Below, piece by piece: positions 16,046 to 24,353 of a DNA stretch of 64,000 nucleotides. The position numbers and the translations under genes are program-made. The notes beneath the pieces are model-generated. The model made no database searches and had not been told where the DNA came from. It saw nothing but the letters and a program-made list of their open reading frames with translations. This DNA is from JBBQAA01 sp038276395 (GTDB lineage: Bacteria; Actinomycetota; Thermoleophilia; Solirubrobacterales; Solirubrobacteraceae), in assembly GCA_038276395.1 (NCBI GenBank), contig JBBQAA010000030.1:21807-85806 (forward strand), read 5' to 3'. Numbering within the stretch: position 1 is the first letter of the stretch; the number at the start of each line of letters is the position of its first letter.

Positions 16046-16991
16046 GACCGCCGAGCGCGCGGTCATCGCCGCCGCGCAGCGCGCCCTCGCGCGCCGCGGC
16101 TCCCGGGTGCTGCGCGGGATCGGGGACGACGCCGCCGTCGTGCGCGCCGATCCCGTCTGTGTGGTCTCGCTCGACGTCGCCGTCGACGGGGTGCACTTCC
16201 GGCTCGGGCCCGCGAGCTTCGCTGACGCGGGCCGGCGCGCGCTGGCCGCGGCGCTCTCCGACCTCGCCGCCATGGGCGCGGCGCCCGGTGAGGCCTACCT
16301 CGGCCTGACGCTCCCGCCGGGGACCCGCGAGGAGGACGTCGCCGCCCTGTTCGTCGGGATGGAGGCCCTCGCCGCCGAGCACGGGGTGACGGTGGCGGGC
16401 GGGGACGTCACGAGCGGCCCGGCGCTCAGCCTGGCCGTGACCGTCGTCGGCTGGGCCGGGGCGGCGGCCGAGCTGTGCGGGCGTGACGGCGCGCGTCCGG
16501 AGGACCTCGTCGGCGTCACGGGCGCCCTCGGCGCCTCCGAGGCCGGACGCGCCGTGCTCGAGGGCCGGGCGGCGGGGCCGGACGCGCTCGTGGCGCGCCA
16601 CCTGCGCCCCGAGCCCCGCCTGCGGGCCGGGCGGGAGCTCGCCGCCGCGGGCGCGAGCGCGATGATCGATCTCTCCGACGGCCTCGCCACCGACGCCGCG
16701 CACGTCGCCCGTGCCTCGGGCGCCCGGCTCGTGCTCGACGCCCGGGCGCTGCCCCTCGCCGCGGGTGTCTCCGAGGTCGCGGCGGCGCTTGGGCTCTCCG
16801 CCGTCGAACTCGCCGCCGGCGGCGGCGAGGACTACGAGCTCCTGGCCTGCGTCCCGCCCGCACGGCGCGCGGCCGCCGAGGCCGCGGCCGGCGCGGATGG
16901 CCTCACGTGGATCGGGAGGGTCAAGCCGGGCTCAGGTGTGCAGCTCGCAGGTGCTCCCGAAGCCCTTCGCGGCTTCGAGCACCTCGTCTGA
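15987..16991 (+). CDS. thiL: Thiamine-monophosphate kinase (start uncertain)
   Basis: ThiL phosphorylates thiamine monophosphate to the active diphosphate. It has VLRGIGDDAAVV, SLDVAVDGVHFR, AAALSDLAAMGA, GGDVTSGPALSLAVTV, IDLSDGLATDAAHVA and GGGEDYELL, all family hallmarks. The start is unclear. The homologous N-terminal helix (AERAVIAAAQRALARRG) needs a start upstream of 16064, and the only canonical in-frame codon is GTG 15987, inside infA in another frame. The next, GTG 16107, would remove that helix. The 3' end overlaps the FlgM-like gene on the other strand by 60 nt. Confidence 0.88.
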   Translation: MWSSRPTTSTGPASSTATGRTAERAVIAAAQRALARRGSRVLRGIGDDAAVVRADPVCVVSLDVAVDGVHFRLGPASFADAGRRALAAALSDLAAMGAAPGEAYLGLTLPPGTREEDVAALFVGMEALAAEHGVTVAGGDVTSGPALSLAVTVVGWAGAAAELCGRDGARPEDLVGVTGALGASEAGRAVLEGRAAGPDALVARHLRPEPRLRAGRELAAAGASAMIDLSDGLATDAAHVARASGARLVLDARALPLAAGVSEVAAALGLSAVELAAGGGEDYELLACVPPARRAAAEAAAGADGLTWIGRVKPGSGVQLAGAPEALRGFEHLV

Positions 16992-17132
16992 GCGGCGCTC
17001 CCGGCGCTCCGCGGCCACGAGGCGGCGCACGATGGCCTGCGCCACCGCATCGACGTCGACCACGTACTCGTTCCTGCGGATCTGTTCCTTCAGCTCCATG
17101 AGGCGTCCCTGCCCTTCCCTGTTCATGACCAT
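16932..17132 (-). CDS. FlgM-like small protein (orphan anti-sigma-28 type)
   Basis: A 66-residue protein. The core NEYVVDVDAVAQAIVRRLVAA, in two pieces about residues 20-40, matches the sigma-28 binding region of FlgM (Y-x-V-D-x-x-x-V-A-x-A-I-x-x-R-L). FlgM normally holds FliA inactive until the flagellar hook is complete. No flagellar gene is in the window, so this may be an orphan that binds another sigma factor. The ATG at 17132 has GGAG five nt upstream. The C-terminus (KGFGSTCELHT) overlaps thiL on the opposite strand. The family match is short, so confidence is moderate. Confidence 0.68.
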   Translation of the reverse strand: MVMNREGQGRLMELKEQIRRNEYVVDVDAVAQAIVRRLVAAERRERRSDEVLEAAKGFGSTCELHT

Positions 17133-17166
17133 GACTGCTCCGGTCTCGCGTACCCCTGCTGGGGTC

Positions 17167-17195
17167 AGTATCGGCCGAGATTCGGGGGCCGTAAA
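17167..17195 (-). promoter_or_regulatory. Sigma-70 type promoter of the FlgM-like gene
   Basis: On the minus strand TTTACG (-35) is followed after exactly 17 nt by GATACT (-10), about 35 nt before the ATG. A small hairpin, ACCCC-AGCA-GGGGT on that strand, lies just downstream of the -10 and could be a binding site or leader structure. Confidence 0.5.
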
Positions 17196-17221
17196 CGCGT
17201 TCCTGGACGTCCTGCGTAGGG

Positions 17222-17911
17222 TCATGACCCCATACGAGCACGCCCTTTCGGGACCTCCTTCTGGAGCTTCGCGAAGACCACGATCCGGTGCGAAGCGCTG
17301 TAAAGCGGATGGCAGGCCGAGAGCACGAGACGGGGGTAGCCGACGGGCTTGGTGACGTAGAGCGCGCTCGGCAGGACGATCTTCGTGAACTGGACGCGAT
17401 AGACGAACGTCGCGTAGGGCATCTCGAGGCGGATGACGTCGTTTCGGTGCAGCGAGTCGACGTGGCGAAAGGGCGCGAGGTAGGTCGTGCGGTGCCCGGC
17501 GACGGCCACGGTCCCTGGCAGGCCGGGGAACGGCGTGCCCGGATAGTGGCCGGGACCCTTCTGCAGGCTCGACTCGTCCGTCCCCTGCACGACCACGTAG
17601 CTCGCGCCGATCCGGGGGATGCGGATCCGCCCGATCGCCTGCCCGAGGCGGACGCGGCGCCTGAGCTCCCGCGCGAGGACGGCGATCCGCTCGGTCGGGT
17701 CGTTCCCAATCCGCGCGAGCGCGTGCCGGGTACCCAGGGAGACGGGAGCCCGGTCGAGCGTCTGGAGATCCCCGCTCAGGGCGTTCTGGGTGATCCGCGC
17801 GTAGATCGCGGAGACCGGCTCCTGCCAGGCGACCGTGAGTCCCGCGTCGAGCAGGAGCATCAACCCGGCGATGATGAGGACGGTCGAGAGCACGCGAAGC
17901 ACCCGGCGCAT
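17222..17911 (-). CDS. Sortase (class E/D-like)
   Basis: A 229-residue membrane-anchored transpeptidase that joins sorted surface proteins to the cell wall. One N-terminal transmembrane helix (VLSTVLIIAGLMLLLDAGL) leaves the catalytic domain outside. The catalytic residues are visible: His140 in TVAVAGHRTTY, Cys200 in LVLSACHPLYS and Arg209 in ASHRIVVFAKL. The ATG 17911 was chosen because it directly precedes the membrane helix; longer frames only extend into the upstream gene. No LPXTG-type substrate is encoded beside it. It lies 11 nt after the upstream membrane-protein gene, so the two are probably one operon. Confidence 0.93.
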   Translation of the reverse strand: MRRVLRVLSTVLIIAGLMLLLDAGLTVAWQEPVSAIYARITQNALSGDLQTLDRAPVSLGTRHALARIGNDPTERIAVLARELRRRVRLGQAIGRIRIPRIGASYVVVQGTDESSLQKGPGHYPGTPFPGLPGTVAVAGHRTTYLAPFRHVDSLHRNDVIRLEMPYATFVYRVQFTKIVLPSALYVTKPVGYPRLVLSACHPLYSASHRIVVFAKLQKEVPKGRARMGS

Positions 17912-17922
17912 GGCTCCTGAGG

Positions 17923-19599
17923 CTACCTGCGAAGCGCCGACTCCGTGCCGCCGAGCGACCCGGGGCCGGCGTAGCCCGCCGGCCCGCGGACGCTGCGGGC
18001 GGGCAGCCCGGCTCCCGTGTGCCGGCCGGCGGGGGCGGGCGCGGCGCGCAGGGCGAGCGCGAGGGCGGAGGCGAGGGCGCCGGCCACGAGGCTCCACAGG
18101 AGCGCCGCGGAGAGCGGGACGACGCCGCCCGCCAGGGCGAGGACCGTCGTCCACGCGAGGCCGAGCGGGGGCAGCCCGAAGATGCGCGCGTAGCCGAGGG
18201 CCAGGAGGGCGAAGGGCAGCGCGCCGAGGAGCAGGAGCGCCACCCGGGCGGCGAGCCGCGGCCGGGTCTCGGGCGCGACGGCGAGGAGCCACAGGTGCAG
18301 CGCGAGGGCGGCGAGCCCGCCGGCGTAGGGATTGCCGAGCCACAGTCCCACCGCCCCCGCGAGGCCGACCCCGAGCACGCCGAGGGCGCCGGCGGCGGCG
18401 TCGGCGGGCACGGCGAGGTGAAGGACGCGCCGCGCCAGCGGGCGGCGGGCGAGCAAGGTCAGCGCCAGCAGGGCGAGGAGCCCCGCGAGCGTGGCGAGGC
18501 CGCGGGAGCCGGCGGGAACGGTGAGCGCCGTCGGCGCGGCGCGGAGCGCACCGAGCGCACCGAGCGCGCGCACGAGCAGCGCGCAGAGGGCAAAGGGCAG
18601 CGCACCCGCCAGCGCCCAGGCGAGCCAGCGCTCGGCCGCGCCGCGGCGGCGGCGCACGCGGGCGAACCCGTCGACGAAGGCGAGGAGGAGGGGCAGGAGG
18701 AGCGCGCCCGAGAGCACGCGGACCGCCCACTCGGGAACGACCTTCCCCGAGAGCACGAAGCTCCGCACCGGGGCGGCGGACGCCGGGGCGTGGTCGAGCG
18801 CGGTGGCCGCGCGCAGGATCCCCCGGCCGAAGGCATCGAGGGTGGCCGCGTCGCCCGGACCGCGGGCGCGCGCGCCGCGCTCACCACCCGAGGAGACGAG
18901 CACGGCGGGCACGCCGCCGTCGAGCAGGGGGCCCTGCCCCCCGAGAGTGAGCGGCAGCGCCAGGCGGCCGAGCTGCTCCCCGAGCCCGGAGGCGCCCGGG
19001 GGCCGCCCGGTCTCGAGCCGAAGGGCGGACTCCACCGTGCGCCGCAGACCGAGGGGCGCGAGCTCGGCGCCGTCGCTGAAGGGCACGACGAAGGGCGGCC
19101 GCTCGGGCCCCGCCCCGAGCGCACCGATGAGGAGCGCCGCGTCGACCGGGCCGCCCAGGTGCCCGAGCAGCGGCGCGGTCGCGCTGCCCGCGTCGCTCCC
19201 GGCCACCGAGCCGAGCACGAGCGTCCGCGAGAGGGTCCGGCCCCCGAGCACCGCGCCGAGCTCGAGCAGCGCGGCGGTGGCCGAGGACGAGCGGCGGTCG
19301 GCGAGCAGGACGACCCGCGAGGAGGAGAAGCCCGTGCGCTCGGCGAGCACCGTGCGCCCAGGGCCCGAACCGAGGGTCCGGACCCGGAACCCGGCGGCGC
19401 CGAGCCGCCGGGCGACCGCGGGCGCCGTGGGGTCGCGCGCGAACCCGCGCGCGAGCACCAGCGCGGCGCGGCCGTCGAAGGCCTGGGCGGAGAGCGAGCT
19501 CGTGGCCGGTGCCGGGGACTCCCGCAGGGAGAAGGCCACGAGCACGAGCACGAACAGCGCGGGAACCCAGCCCGCCCGGTAGATGCGGGTGTCGAGCAT
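17923..19599 (-). CDS. Multi-pass membrane protein with degenerate M28-peptidase-like domain
   Basis: A 558-residue Ala/Leu-rich protein. After one N-terminal membrane helix comes an extracellular domain of about 270 residues whose order of segments (RVVLLADRRSSSATAALLEL, RTLVLGSVAGSDAGS, DAALLIGAL, GVPAVLVSSGG) resembles M28 aminopeptidases. The expected zinc-binding His and Glu residues are absent. The C-terminal half has about seven transmembrane helices. It is divergent from the response regulator and lies upstream of the sortase. The peptidase resemblance is my inference; the membrane topology is clear. Confidence 0.65.
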   Translation of the reverse strand: MLDTRIYRAGWVPALFVLVLVAFSLRESPAPATSSLSAQAFDGRAALVLARGFARDPTAPAVARRLGAAGFRVRTLGSGPGRTVLAERTGFSSSRVVLLADRRSSSATAALLELGAVLGGRTLSRTLVLGSVAGSDAGSATAPLLGHLGGPVDAALLIGALGAGPERPPFVVPFSDGAELAPLGLRRTVESALRLETGRPPGASGLGEQLGRLALPLTLGGQGPLLDGGVPAVLVSSGGERGARARGPGDAATLDAFGRGILRAATALDHAPASAAPVRSFVLSGKVVPEWAVRVLSGALLLPLLLAFVDGFARVRRRRGAAERWLAWALAGALPFALCALLVRALGALGALRAAPTALTVPAGSRGLATLAGLLALLALTLLARRPLARRVLHLAVPADAAAGALGVLGVGLAGAVGLWLGNPYAGGLAALALHLWLLAVAPETRPRLAARVALLLLGALPFALLALGYARIFGLPPLGLAWTTVLALAGGVVPLSAALLWSLVAGALASALALALRAAPAPAGRHTGAGLPARSVRGPAGYAGPGSLGGTESALRR

Positions 19600-19604
19600 C
19601 GGCG

Positions 19605-19619
19605 CCTCTACCCTAGAGG
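19605..19619. promoter_or_regulatory. Palindromic shared -10 region of a divergent gene pair
   Basis: CCTCTA-CCC-TAGAGG is a perfect palindrome with a 3-nt centre. It contains TACCCT on the plus strand (toward the response regulator) and TAGGGT on the minus strand (10 nt before the membrane-protein ATG). Both are -10-like, so one symmetric element may start transcription in both directions or be an operator over both. Confidence 0.45.
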
Positions 19620-19647
19620 AGCCCTCGCGGCACCTCGATCCCGACGC

Positions 19648-20361
19648 ATGGCCGACCGCGCCGCCCGCATCCTCCTCGTCGACGACGAGCAATCCCTCCA
19701 GACCCTGCTCTCGTTCCCGCTACGCCGGGACGGCTACGAGGTCGTGCAGGCCGAGGACGGCCGCGCCGCGCTCGAGGCGTTCCGGTCGGGCCCGTTCGAC
19801 CTCGTCGTGCTCGACCTCATGCTGCCGAAGCTCGACGGCCTCGAGGTCTGCCGGCGCCTGCGCGCGAGCTCGGCGGTCCCCATCATCATGCTGACCGCAA
19901 AGTCCGAGGAGATCGACAAGGTTCTCGGGCTCGAGCTCGGCGCCGACGACTACATCACGAAGCCCTTCTCGCTGCGGGAGTTCCGCTCGCGGGTCAAGGC
20001 GGCGCTCCGCCGCGCGGAGATGACCCGCACGGCGGCGGCGGCGGGCGAGGACGCGGCCATCGAGCGCCACGGCCTGCGCCTCGATCCCGCCAAGCGGGCG
20101 GTCCACGTGCACGGTGAGCCGGTCACGCTCACCTTCGTCGAGTTCGAGATCCTCTGCGCGCTCGCCCGGAGCCCGGGCCGGGTCTTCACCCGCGACATGC
20201 TGCTCTCCCGGGTCTGGGGGGACTCGGCCTTCCGCGACCCGCGCACGGTCGACGTCCACATCCGCCACCTGCGCGAGAAGCTCGAGTCAGACCCCAAGGC
20301 GCCCGAGTTCATCTTCACCGTGCGCGGCGTCGGCTACTCGTTCCGCGACACCGAGGGCTGA
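19648..20361 (+). CDS. OmpR/PhoB-type response regulator
   Basis: A 237-residue two-component regulator. The receiver domain (1-120) has acidic residues Asp12/Asp13, phospho-acceptor Asp56 in LVVLDLMLP, the switch Thr in IIMLTAKSEE and Lys in DDYITKPFSL. The DNA-binding winged helix (about 135-235) has LTFVEFEILCALARSPGRVF and RTVDVHIRHLREKLE, ending FTVRGVGYSFR. It is followed 1 nt after its stop by the kinase gene and then by an HtrA protease, which suggests a cell-envelope stress circuit similar to MprAB-PepD or CseB systems. It is divergent from a membrane protein with a shared promoter region. Confidence 0.96.
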   Translation: MADRAARILLVDDEQSLQTLLSFPLRRDGYEVVQAEDGRAALEAFRSGPFDLVVLDLMLPKLDGLEVCRRLRASSAVPIIMLTAKSEEIDKVLGLELGADDYITKPFSLREFRSRVKAALRRAEMTRTAAAAGEDAAIERHGLRLDPAKRAVHVHGEPVTLTFVEFEILCALARSPGRVFTRDMLLSRVWGDSAFRDPRTVDVHIRHLREKLESDPKAPEFIFTVRGVGYSFRDTEG

Positions 20362-20362
20362 G

Positions 20363-21775
20363 ATGGCGAGGCTCCGCCTGCGCTCGATCCGGGCGCGCGG
20401 GACCGTGCTCGTCTTCGCGATCGCCGCCGCCGCGGTCGGCGGGGTCTACCTCTACGTCGTCCCCCACCTGCGCACGCGTCTCGTCTCCGAGCGCCTGGCG
20501 GCGCTCGACTCGGCCGGGGAGCGCTACGGCGACCGCGTCGGGCGCACCCTCGAGAGCGACCTGACCCAGCGCCAGGTCAGGGCCCGCGTGCGCGCCGCCG
20601 CGGCGGCCACCGCGATGCGCGTCACCCTGCTGCGCGTGGGCGCGGCCGACGCGCAGCCCCAGACAAGCGTCGTGGCCGACTCCGCCGGCTCGGGCGCCAC
20701 GGGCCAACTCGCCTTCGCGCCCGCCCTCGCCGCTGCCCGAAGCGGGCGGCCGGTGACGGACACCGAGCAGGCGCGGGCGGGCGGGCAGTGGGGCGAGGCG
20801 GCCCGCCCGTTCCGGTTCGATGGGCAGGTCAAGGCGGTGACGGTCTTCTCGGCGCCGCTCTCAGACGTGCAGCGCACGGTGACCGTCGTGCGGCGGCGGA
20901 TCCTCGCCGCCGGCGGCCTCGCGCTGCTCTTCGCCATCCTCGCCGGCTACGTCGTCGCGCGGGCGCTCTCGCGACGGATCCAGCGCCTCGAGCGCGCCGC
21001 GGAGGCGATCACGGCGGGGGAGTTCTCCCGCCCGATCGACGTCGACTCCGACGACGAGCTCGGCCAGCTCACGCTCGCCTTCAACGAGATGCAGCGCCAG
21101 CTCTCAGAGCTCGACTCGGCCCGCAAGCGCTTCATCGCCACGGCCTCGCACGAGCTGCGCACGCCGCTCTTCTCGCTCGGCGGCTTCGTCGAGCTGCTCG
21201 AGGACGAGGAGCTCTCCGACGAGGAGCGCGCGCGCTTCCTCGCCCAGATCGGCGAGCAGGTCGAGCGGCTGCGCAAGCTCTCGGTCGACCTGCTCGACCT
21301 CTCGCGCCTGGAGGCCGGCTCGCTGGAGCTGCACGAGGAGCCGGTGGATCTGGCCGAGCTGTCGCGCAGCGTGGCCGCCGAGTTCGAGCCCGCGCTCTTC
21401 CGACACGATTCTCACCTGGAGCTCAGGTTCGGGCGCGATCCTTCCGAGGCCTCCACCGATCCGCTCCGCCTCGCCCAGCTCTTGCGCATCCTCATCGACA
21501 ACGCCCTCACCCACACCCCGCCGGGGACCGACATCGTCGTCACCACCGCGCGGTCCGACGGCCGCCTGAAGCTGGCGGTGCGGGACGCGGGCCCGGGCAT
21601 CCCGCGGACCGACATGCCTAGGATCTTCGACCCCTTCTTCACCTCGAACGACACCCGCGGCTCCGGTCTCGGCCTCGCGATCGCCTCCGAGCTCGCCGAG
21701 CGCATGGACGGGAGCATCGGCGTCGAGTCCCGCCCCGGCCGCACGACCTTCACCCTGGAGCTTCCCGTCGCATGA
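20363..21775 (+). CDS. Membrane sensor histidine kinase
   Basis: A 470-residue kinase. It has two transmembrane helices (about 13-33 and 180-200) around a periplasmic sensor of about 145 residues, then a HAMP linker. The H-box is FIATASHELRTPLFSLGGF with phospho-His263. The ATPase domain has N-box LRILIDNALTHTPPG, G1 DAGPGIP, F-box DPFFTSN and G2 GSGLGLAIASELAE. The gene follows its response regulator at once, and its stop overlaps the HtrA start (ATGA). Signal unknown; the neighbour suggests misfolded envelope proteins. Confidence 0.96.
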   Translation: MARLRLRSIRARGTVLVFAIAAAAVGGVYLYVVPHLRTRLVSERLAALDSAGERYGDRVGRTLESDLTQRQVRARVRAAAAATAMRVTLLRVGAADAQPQTSVVADSAGSGATGQLAFAPALAAARSGRPVTDTEQARAGGQWGEAARPFRFDGQVKAVTVFSAPLSDVQRTVTVVRRRILAAGGLALLFAILAGYVVARALSRRIQRLERAAEAITAGEFSRPIDVDSDDELGQLTLAFNEMQRQLSELDSARKRFIATASHELRTPLFSLGGFVELLEDEELSDEERARFLAQIGEQVERLRKLSVDLLDLSRLEAGSLELHEEPVDLAELSRSVAAEFEPALFRHDSHLELRFGRDPSEASTDPLRLAQLLRILIDNALTHTPPGTDIVVTTARSDGRLKLAVRDAGPGIPRTDMPRIFDPFFTSNDTRGSGLGLAIASELAERMDGSIGVESRPGRTTFTLELPVA

Positions 21776-23004
21776 CCCGTTCCCTCTCCCCCGTCGCGGC
21801 CCTCGTGGCCGCCCTCGCCCTCGCCCTCGCCGGGTGCGGCGGATCCTCGAACCCCTCCACCGCCGCGGGGGGCACGACCACGGTGACCCGGACGGTCAAC
21901 GAGGCCGCGGCGAGCACGACCACGGCCGCGCCCGCCCGCGGCATCGACGCGAATCAGATCTACAAGCAGGAGGGGCCGGGCGTCGTCACCGTCGTCTCGT
22001 TCTTCCGCGCCTCGGGGATCGGGGGCCTGCTCGGCGGGGGCGGGGGCGGCGGTGGCGGCGGTGGCGCGCAGGAGGGCGTCGGCACCGGCTTCGTGCTCAA
22101 CGACCGCGGCGAGATCGCCACGAACGCCCACGTCGTCACCTCGGGCAGCGGGCGCAGCCTCGTCAAGGCCCAGCGGGTCTACGTGCGCTTCGCCGACATG
22201 AACGAGGTGCCGGCCACGATCGTCGGCTTCGACCCCAACGCGGACGTCGCGCTGCTGAAGATCGACCCGAGCGGGCTGAAGCTCCACCCGCTGGCCCTCG
22301 GGCAGTCGAACAACCTCGTGGTCGGCTCGCCGGTGGCGGCAATCGGCTCGCCGTTCGACGAGCCTCAGTCGCTGTCGGTGGGCGTCATCTCCGCCACCAA
22401 CCGCGACATCGACTCGCTGAACGGGACCTTCCAGATCCCCGGCGCCATCCAGACCGACGCCGCGATCAACCACGGCAACTCGGGCGGCCCGCTGATCGAC
22501 GCCGAGGGCCGGGTGCTCGGGATCAACTCCCAGATCCAGTCCACGGGCGGCGGCGGCGAGGGCGTCGGCTTCGCCGTCCCCATCGACCTCGTCAAGCGCT
22601 CGCTGGACCAGCTCCGCGCCGGCGGCAAGGTCTCCTACGGCTACCTCGGCGTCTCCACCGCGGCCCTCTTCCCCCAGCTCGTCAAGCGCTTCAACCTGCC
22701 CACCGACCAGGGCGTCTGGGTGCAGACGGTGGTCCCCAACGGCCCGGCCGACAAGGCGGGGCTCCAGGCCGGCACGCGCACGCAGACCTTCCAGACCGAG
22801 CGCGTCTCGGTCGGCGGGGACATCATCACCGCCGTCGACGGCAAGGCGCTCGAGGGCGCCGCGGACCTGAACCGGGTCATCGGCGGTCATAAGGCCGGCG
22901 ACACGGTGACGCTCACGATCTACCGCGGCCAGAGGAAGATGGACATCAAGGTCAAGCTCGCCGAGCGCCCGCTGGCGGCGGCGTCACCGAGCGCGGGGCC
23001 GTAG
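21772..23004 (+). CDS. HtrA/DegP-like serine protease with PDZ domain, lipoprotein
   Basis: A 410-residue extracytoplasmic protease. The signal peptide ends in lipobox LAGC, with lipid-attached Cys22, followed by a Thr/Ala linker and a long glycine run near residues 85-97. The catalytic triad is His119 (IATNAHVVT), Asp157 (PNADVALLKI) and Ser236 (HGNSGGPLID). A PDZ domain fills about residues 290-395 (GYLGVSTA, GPADKAGLQAG, GDIITAVDGKAL). An insert around DIDSLNGTFQIPG is common in actinobacterial members. Translational coupling to the kinase makes it a likely target or feedback part of that system. Confidence 0.95.
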   Translation: MTRSLSPVAALVAALALALAGCGGSSNPSTAAGGTTTVTRTVNEAAASTTTAAPARGIDANQIYKQEGPGVVTVVSFFRASGIGGLLGGGGGGGGGGGAQEGVGTGFVLNDRGEIATNAHVVTSGSGRSLVKAQRVYVRFADMNEVPATIVGFDPNADVALLKIDPSGLKLHPLALGQSNNLVVGSPVAAIGSPFDEPQSLSVGVISATNRDIDSLNGTFQIPGAIQTDAAINHGNSGGPLIDAEGRVLGINSQIQSTGGGGEGVGFAVPIDLVKRSLDQLRAGGKVSYGYLGVSTAALFPQLVKRFNLPTDQGVWVQTVVPNGPADKAGLQAGTRTQTFQTERVSVGGDIITAVDGKALEGAADLNRVIGGHKAGDTVTLTIYRGQRKMDIKVKLAERPLAAASPSAGP

Positions 23005-23015
23005 GCTCGCGGGGC

Positions 23016-23058
23016 GTTTCCGCACTTAAGGGCGCCAGAGGACCACAAGTGCGGGAAC
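23016..23058. repeat. Inverted repeat between htrA-type gene and treT (terminator or operator)
   Basis: GTTTCCGCACTT (23016-23027) faces AAGTGCGGGAAC (23047-23058), 11 of 12 positions complementary, with a 19-nt loop. It lies just after the protease stop. It could end that transcript or act as a binding site before the trehalose genes; there is no T-run. Confidence 0.5.
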
Positions 23059-23087
23059 GGCCGAGCTCGTCCTCGTCCGGCCCCGGC

Positions 23088-23093
23088 TACATT
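23088..23093 (+). promoter_or_regulatory. -10-like hexamer for treT
   Basis: TACATT ends 8 nt before the GTG start of the trehalose synthase gene. It would give a leaderless or nearly leaderless mRNA. No -35 is recognisable. Confidence 0.35.
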
Positions 23094-23101
23094 CCCGCGC
23101 C

Positions 23102-24337
23102 GTGCTGCAGAGCGTCCTCACCGGAACGAAGAACCTCTCTGACTACACGCACATCGTCGGCCGGGCCAACGCCGAGGAGATCCGGGCGCTGGCCGAGCCG
23201 CTCCGGGGCAAGCGCGTGCTCCACGTCTCGGCCACGGCCTTCGGCGGCGGCGTCTCCGAGATCCTCTTCACGCTCGTCCCGCTCATGCGCGACGTCGGGC
23301 TCGACGTCGATTGGCAGGTGATCTACGGCCGCGAGGAGTTCTACAACGCGACGAAGCTCATGCACAACGCCCTGCAGGGCGCGCCCGACGACCTGACCGA
23401 GGAGCAGTGGGCGACCTGGCGGCGCTACAACGACATGAACGCCAAGGAGCTCTCGAGCGACTGGGACATCTGCGTCGTCCACGATCCCCAGCCCGCCGCG
23501 CTCTTCGGCCTCGTGCCCGAGAAGGCGCGCCACTGGATATGGCGCTGCCACATAGACCTCTCGACGCCGAACCCCGCGACGATCGACCGCCTGCGTCCCT
23601 ACATCGCCGACTACCCGGCCCAGCTCTACCACGTCCCGGCCTACGCGCCCACGGGCCTGAACGGGCAGGTCAACATCGTCCCGCCCGCCATCGACCCTCT
23701 GGCCCCGAAGAACATGGCCTTCTCCCCCGAGGACGCGATCTACATCTGCGAGCAGTTCGGGATCGACGTCGACCGGCCGCTCATGTGCCAGGTCTCCCGC
23801 TTCGACCCCTGGAAGGACCCGCTCGGCGTGATCGACGCCTACCGCATCGTCAAGGAGAGCCACCCGGACGTGCAGCTCGCGCTCGTCGGCTCGATGGCCT
23901 CCGACGACCCCGAGGGCTGGGACTTCTTCAACGCCACGATCGCCCACGCGGGCAGCGACCCCGACATCCACATCCTCAACAACTTCAACAACGTCGGCGC
24001 GATCGAGGTCAACGCCTTCCAGTCCCACGCCGACGTGCTGATCCAGAAGTCCACACGCGAGGGCTTCGGCCTGACCGTGACGGAGGCGATCTGGAAGGCG
24101 CGGCCCTTCATCGGCGGCGACGTCGGCGGCATCCCGCTGCAGATCAAGGACGGCGAGTCGGGCTTCCTCGTCTCGACGCCCGAGGAGTGCGCAGACCGGG
24201 CGGCCCGGATCCTCTCCGACCCGGCACTCGGCAAGCAGCTCGGCCTGCGCGGGAAGGAGCACGTGCGGCGCAACTTCCTCACGCCCCGGCTCCTGCGCGA
24301 CTACCTGACCATCTTCTCAGAGCTCGAAGCGGGGTAG
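23102..24337 (+). CDS. treT: Trehalose synthase TreT-like GT4 glycosyltransferase
   Basis: A 411-residue GT4 retaining glycosyltransferase similar to TreT/trehalose phosphorylase, which makes trehalose from NDP-glucose and glucose. The N-terminal domain has HVSATAFGGGVSEIL (glycine loop) and HDPQPAALF. The C-terminal domain has QVSRFDPWKDPLGVIDAY with basic catalytic residues, and KSTREGFGLTVTEAIWK, the E-x7-E nucleotide-sugar motif. The GTG start at 23102 is the natural one (LQSVLTGTKNLSDY). OtsA follows after 16 nt, so two trehalose routes are linked here. Trehalose phosphorylase activity is an alternative. Confidence 0.87.
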   Translation: MLQSVLTGTKNLSDYTHIVGRANAEEIRALAEPLRGKRVLHVSATAFGGGVSEILFTLVPLMRDVGLDVDWQVIYGREEFYNATKLMHNALQGAPDDLTEEQWATWRRYNDMNAKELSSDWDICVVHDPQPAALFGLVPEKARHWIWRCHIDLSTPNPATIDRLRPYIADYPAQLYHVPAYAPTGLNGQVNIVPPAIDPLAPKNMAFSPEDAIYICEQFGIDVDRPLMCQVSRFDPWKDPLGVIDAYRIVKESHPDVQLALVGSMASDDPEGWDFFNATIAHAGSDPDIHILNNFNNVGAIEVNAFQSHADVLIQKSTREGFGLTVTEAIWKARPFIGGDVGGIPLQIKDGESGFLVSTPEECADRAARILSDPALGKQLGLRGKEHVRRNFLTPRLLRDYLTIFSELEAG

Positions 24338-24353
24338 TAGGTTCGGCCTGAGA

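Noticed and set aside
18019..19647. Upstream extension of the response regulator by about 540 residues
   Set aside because: The extension is Gly/Glu/Arg-rich antisense of the membrane gene; the receiver domain starts at 19648.
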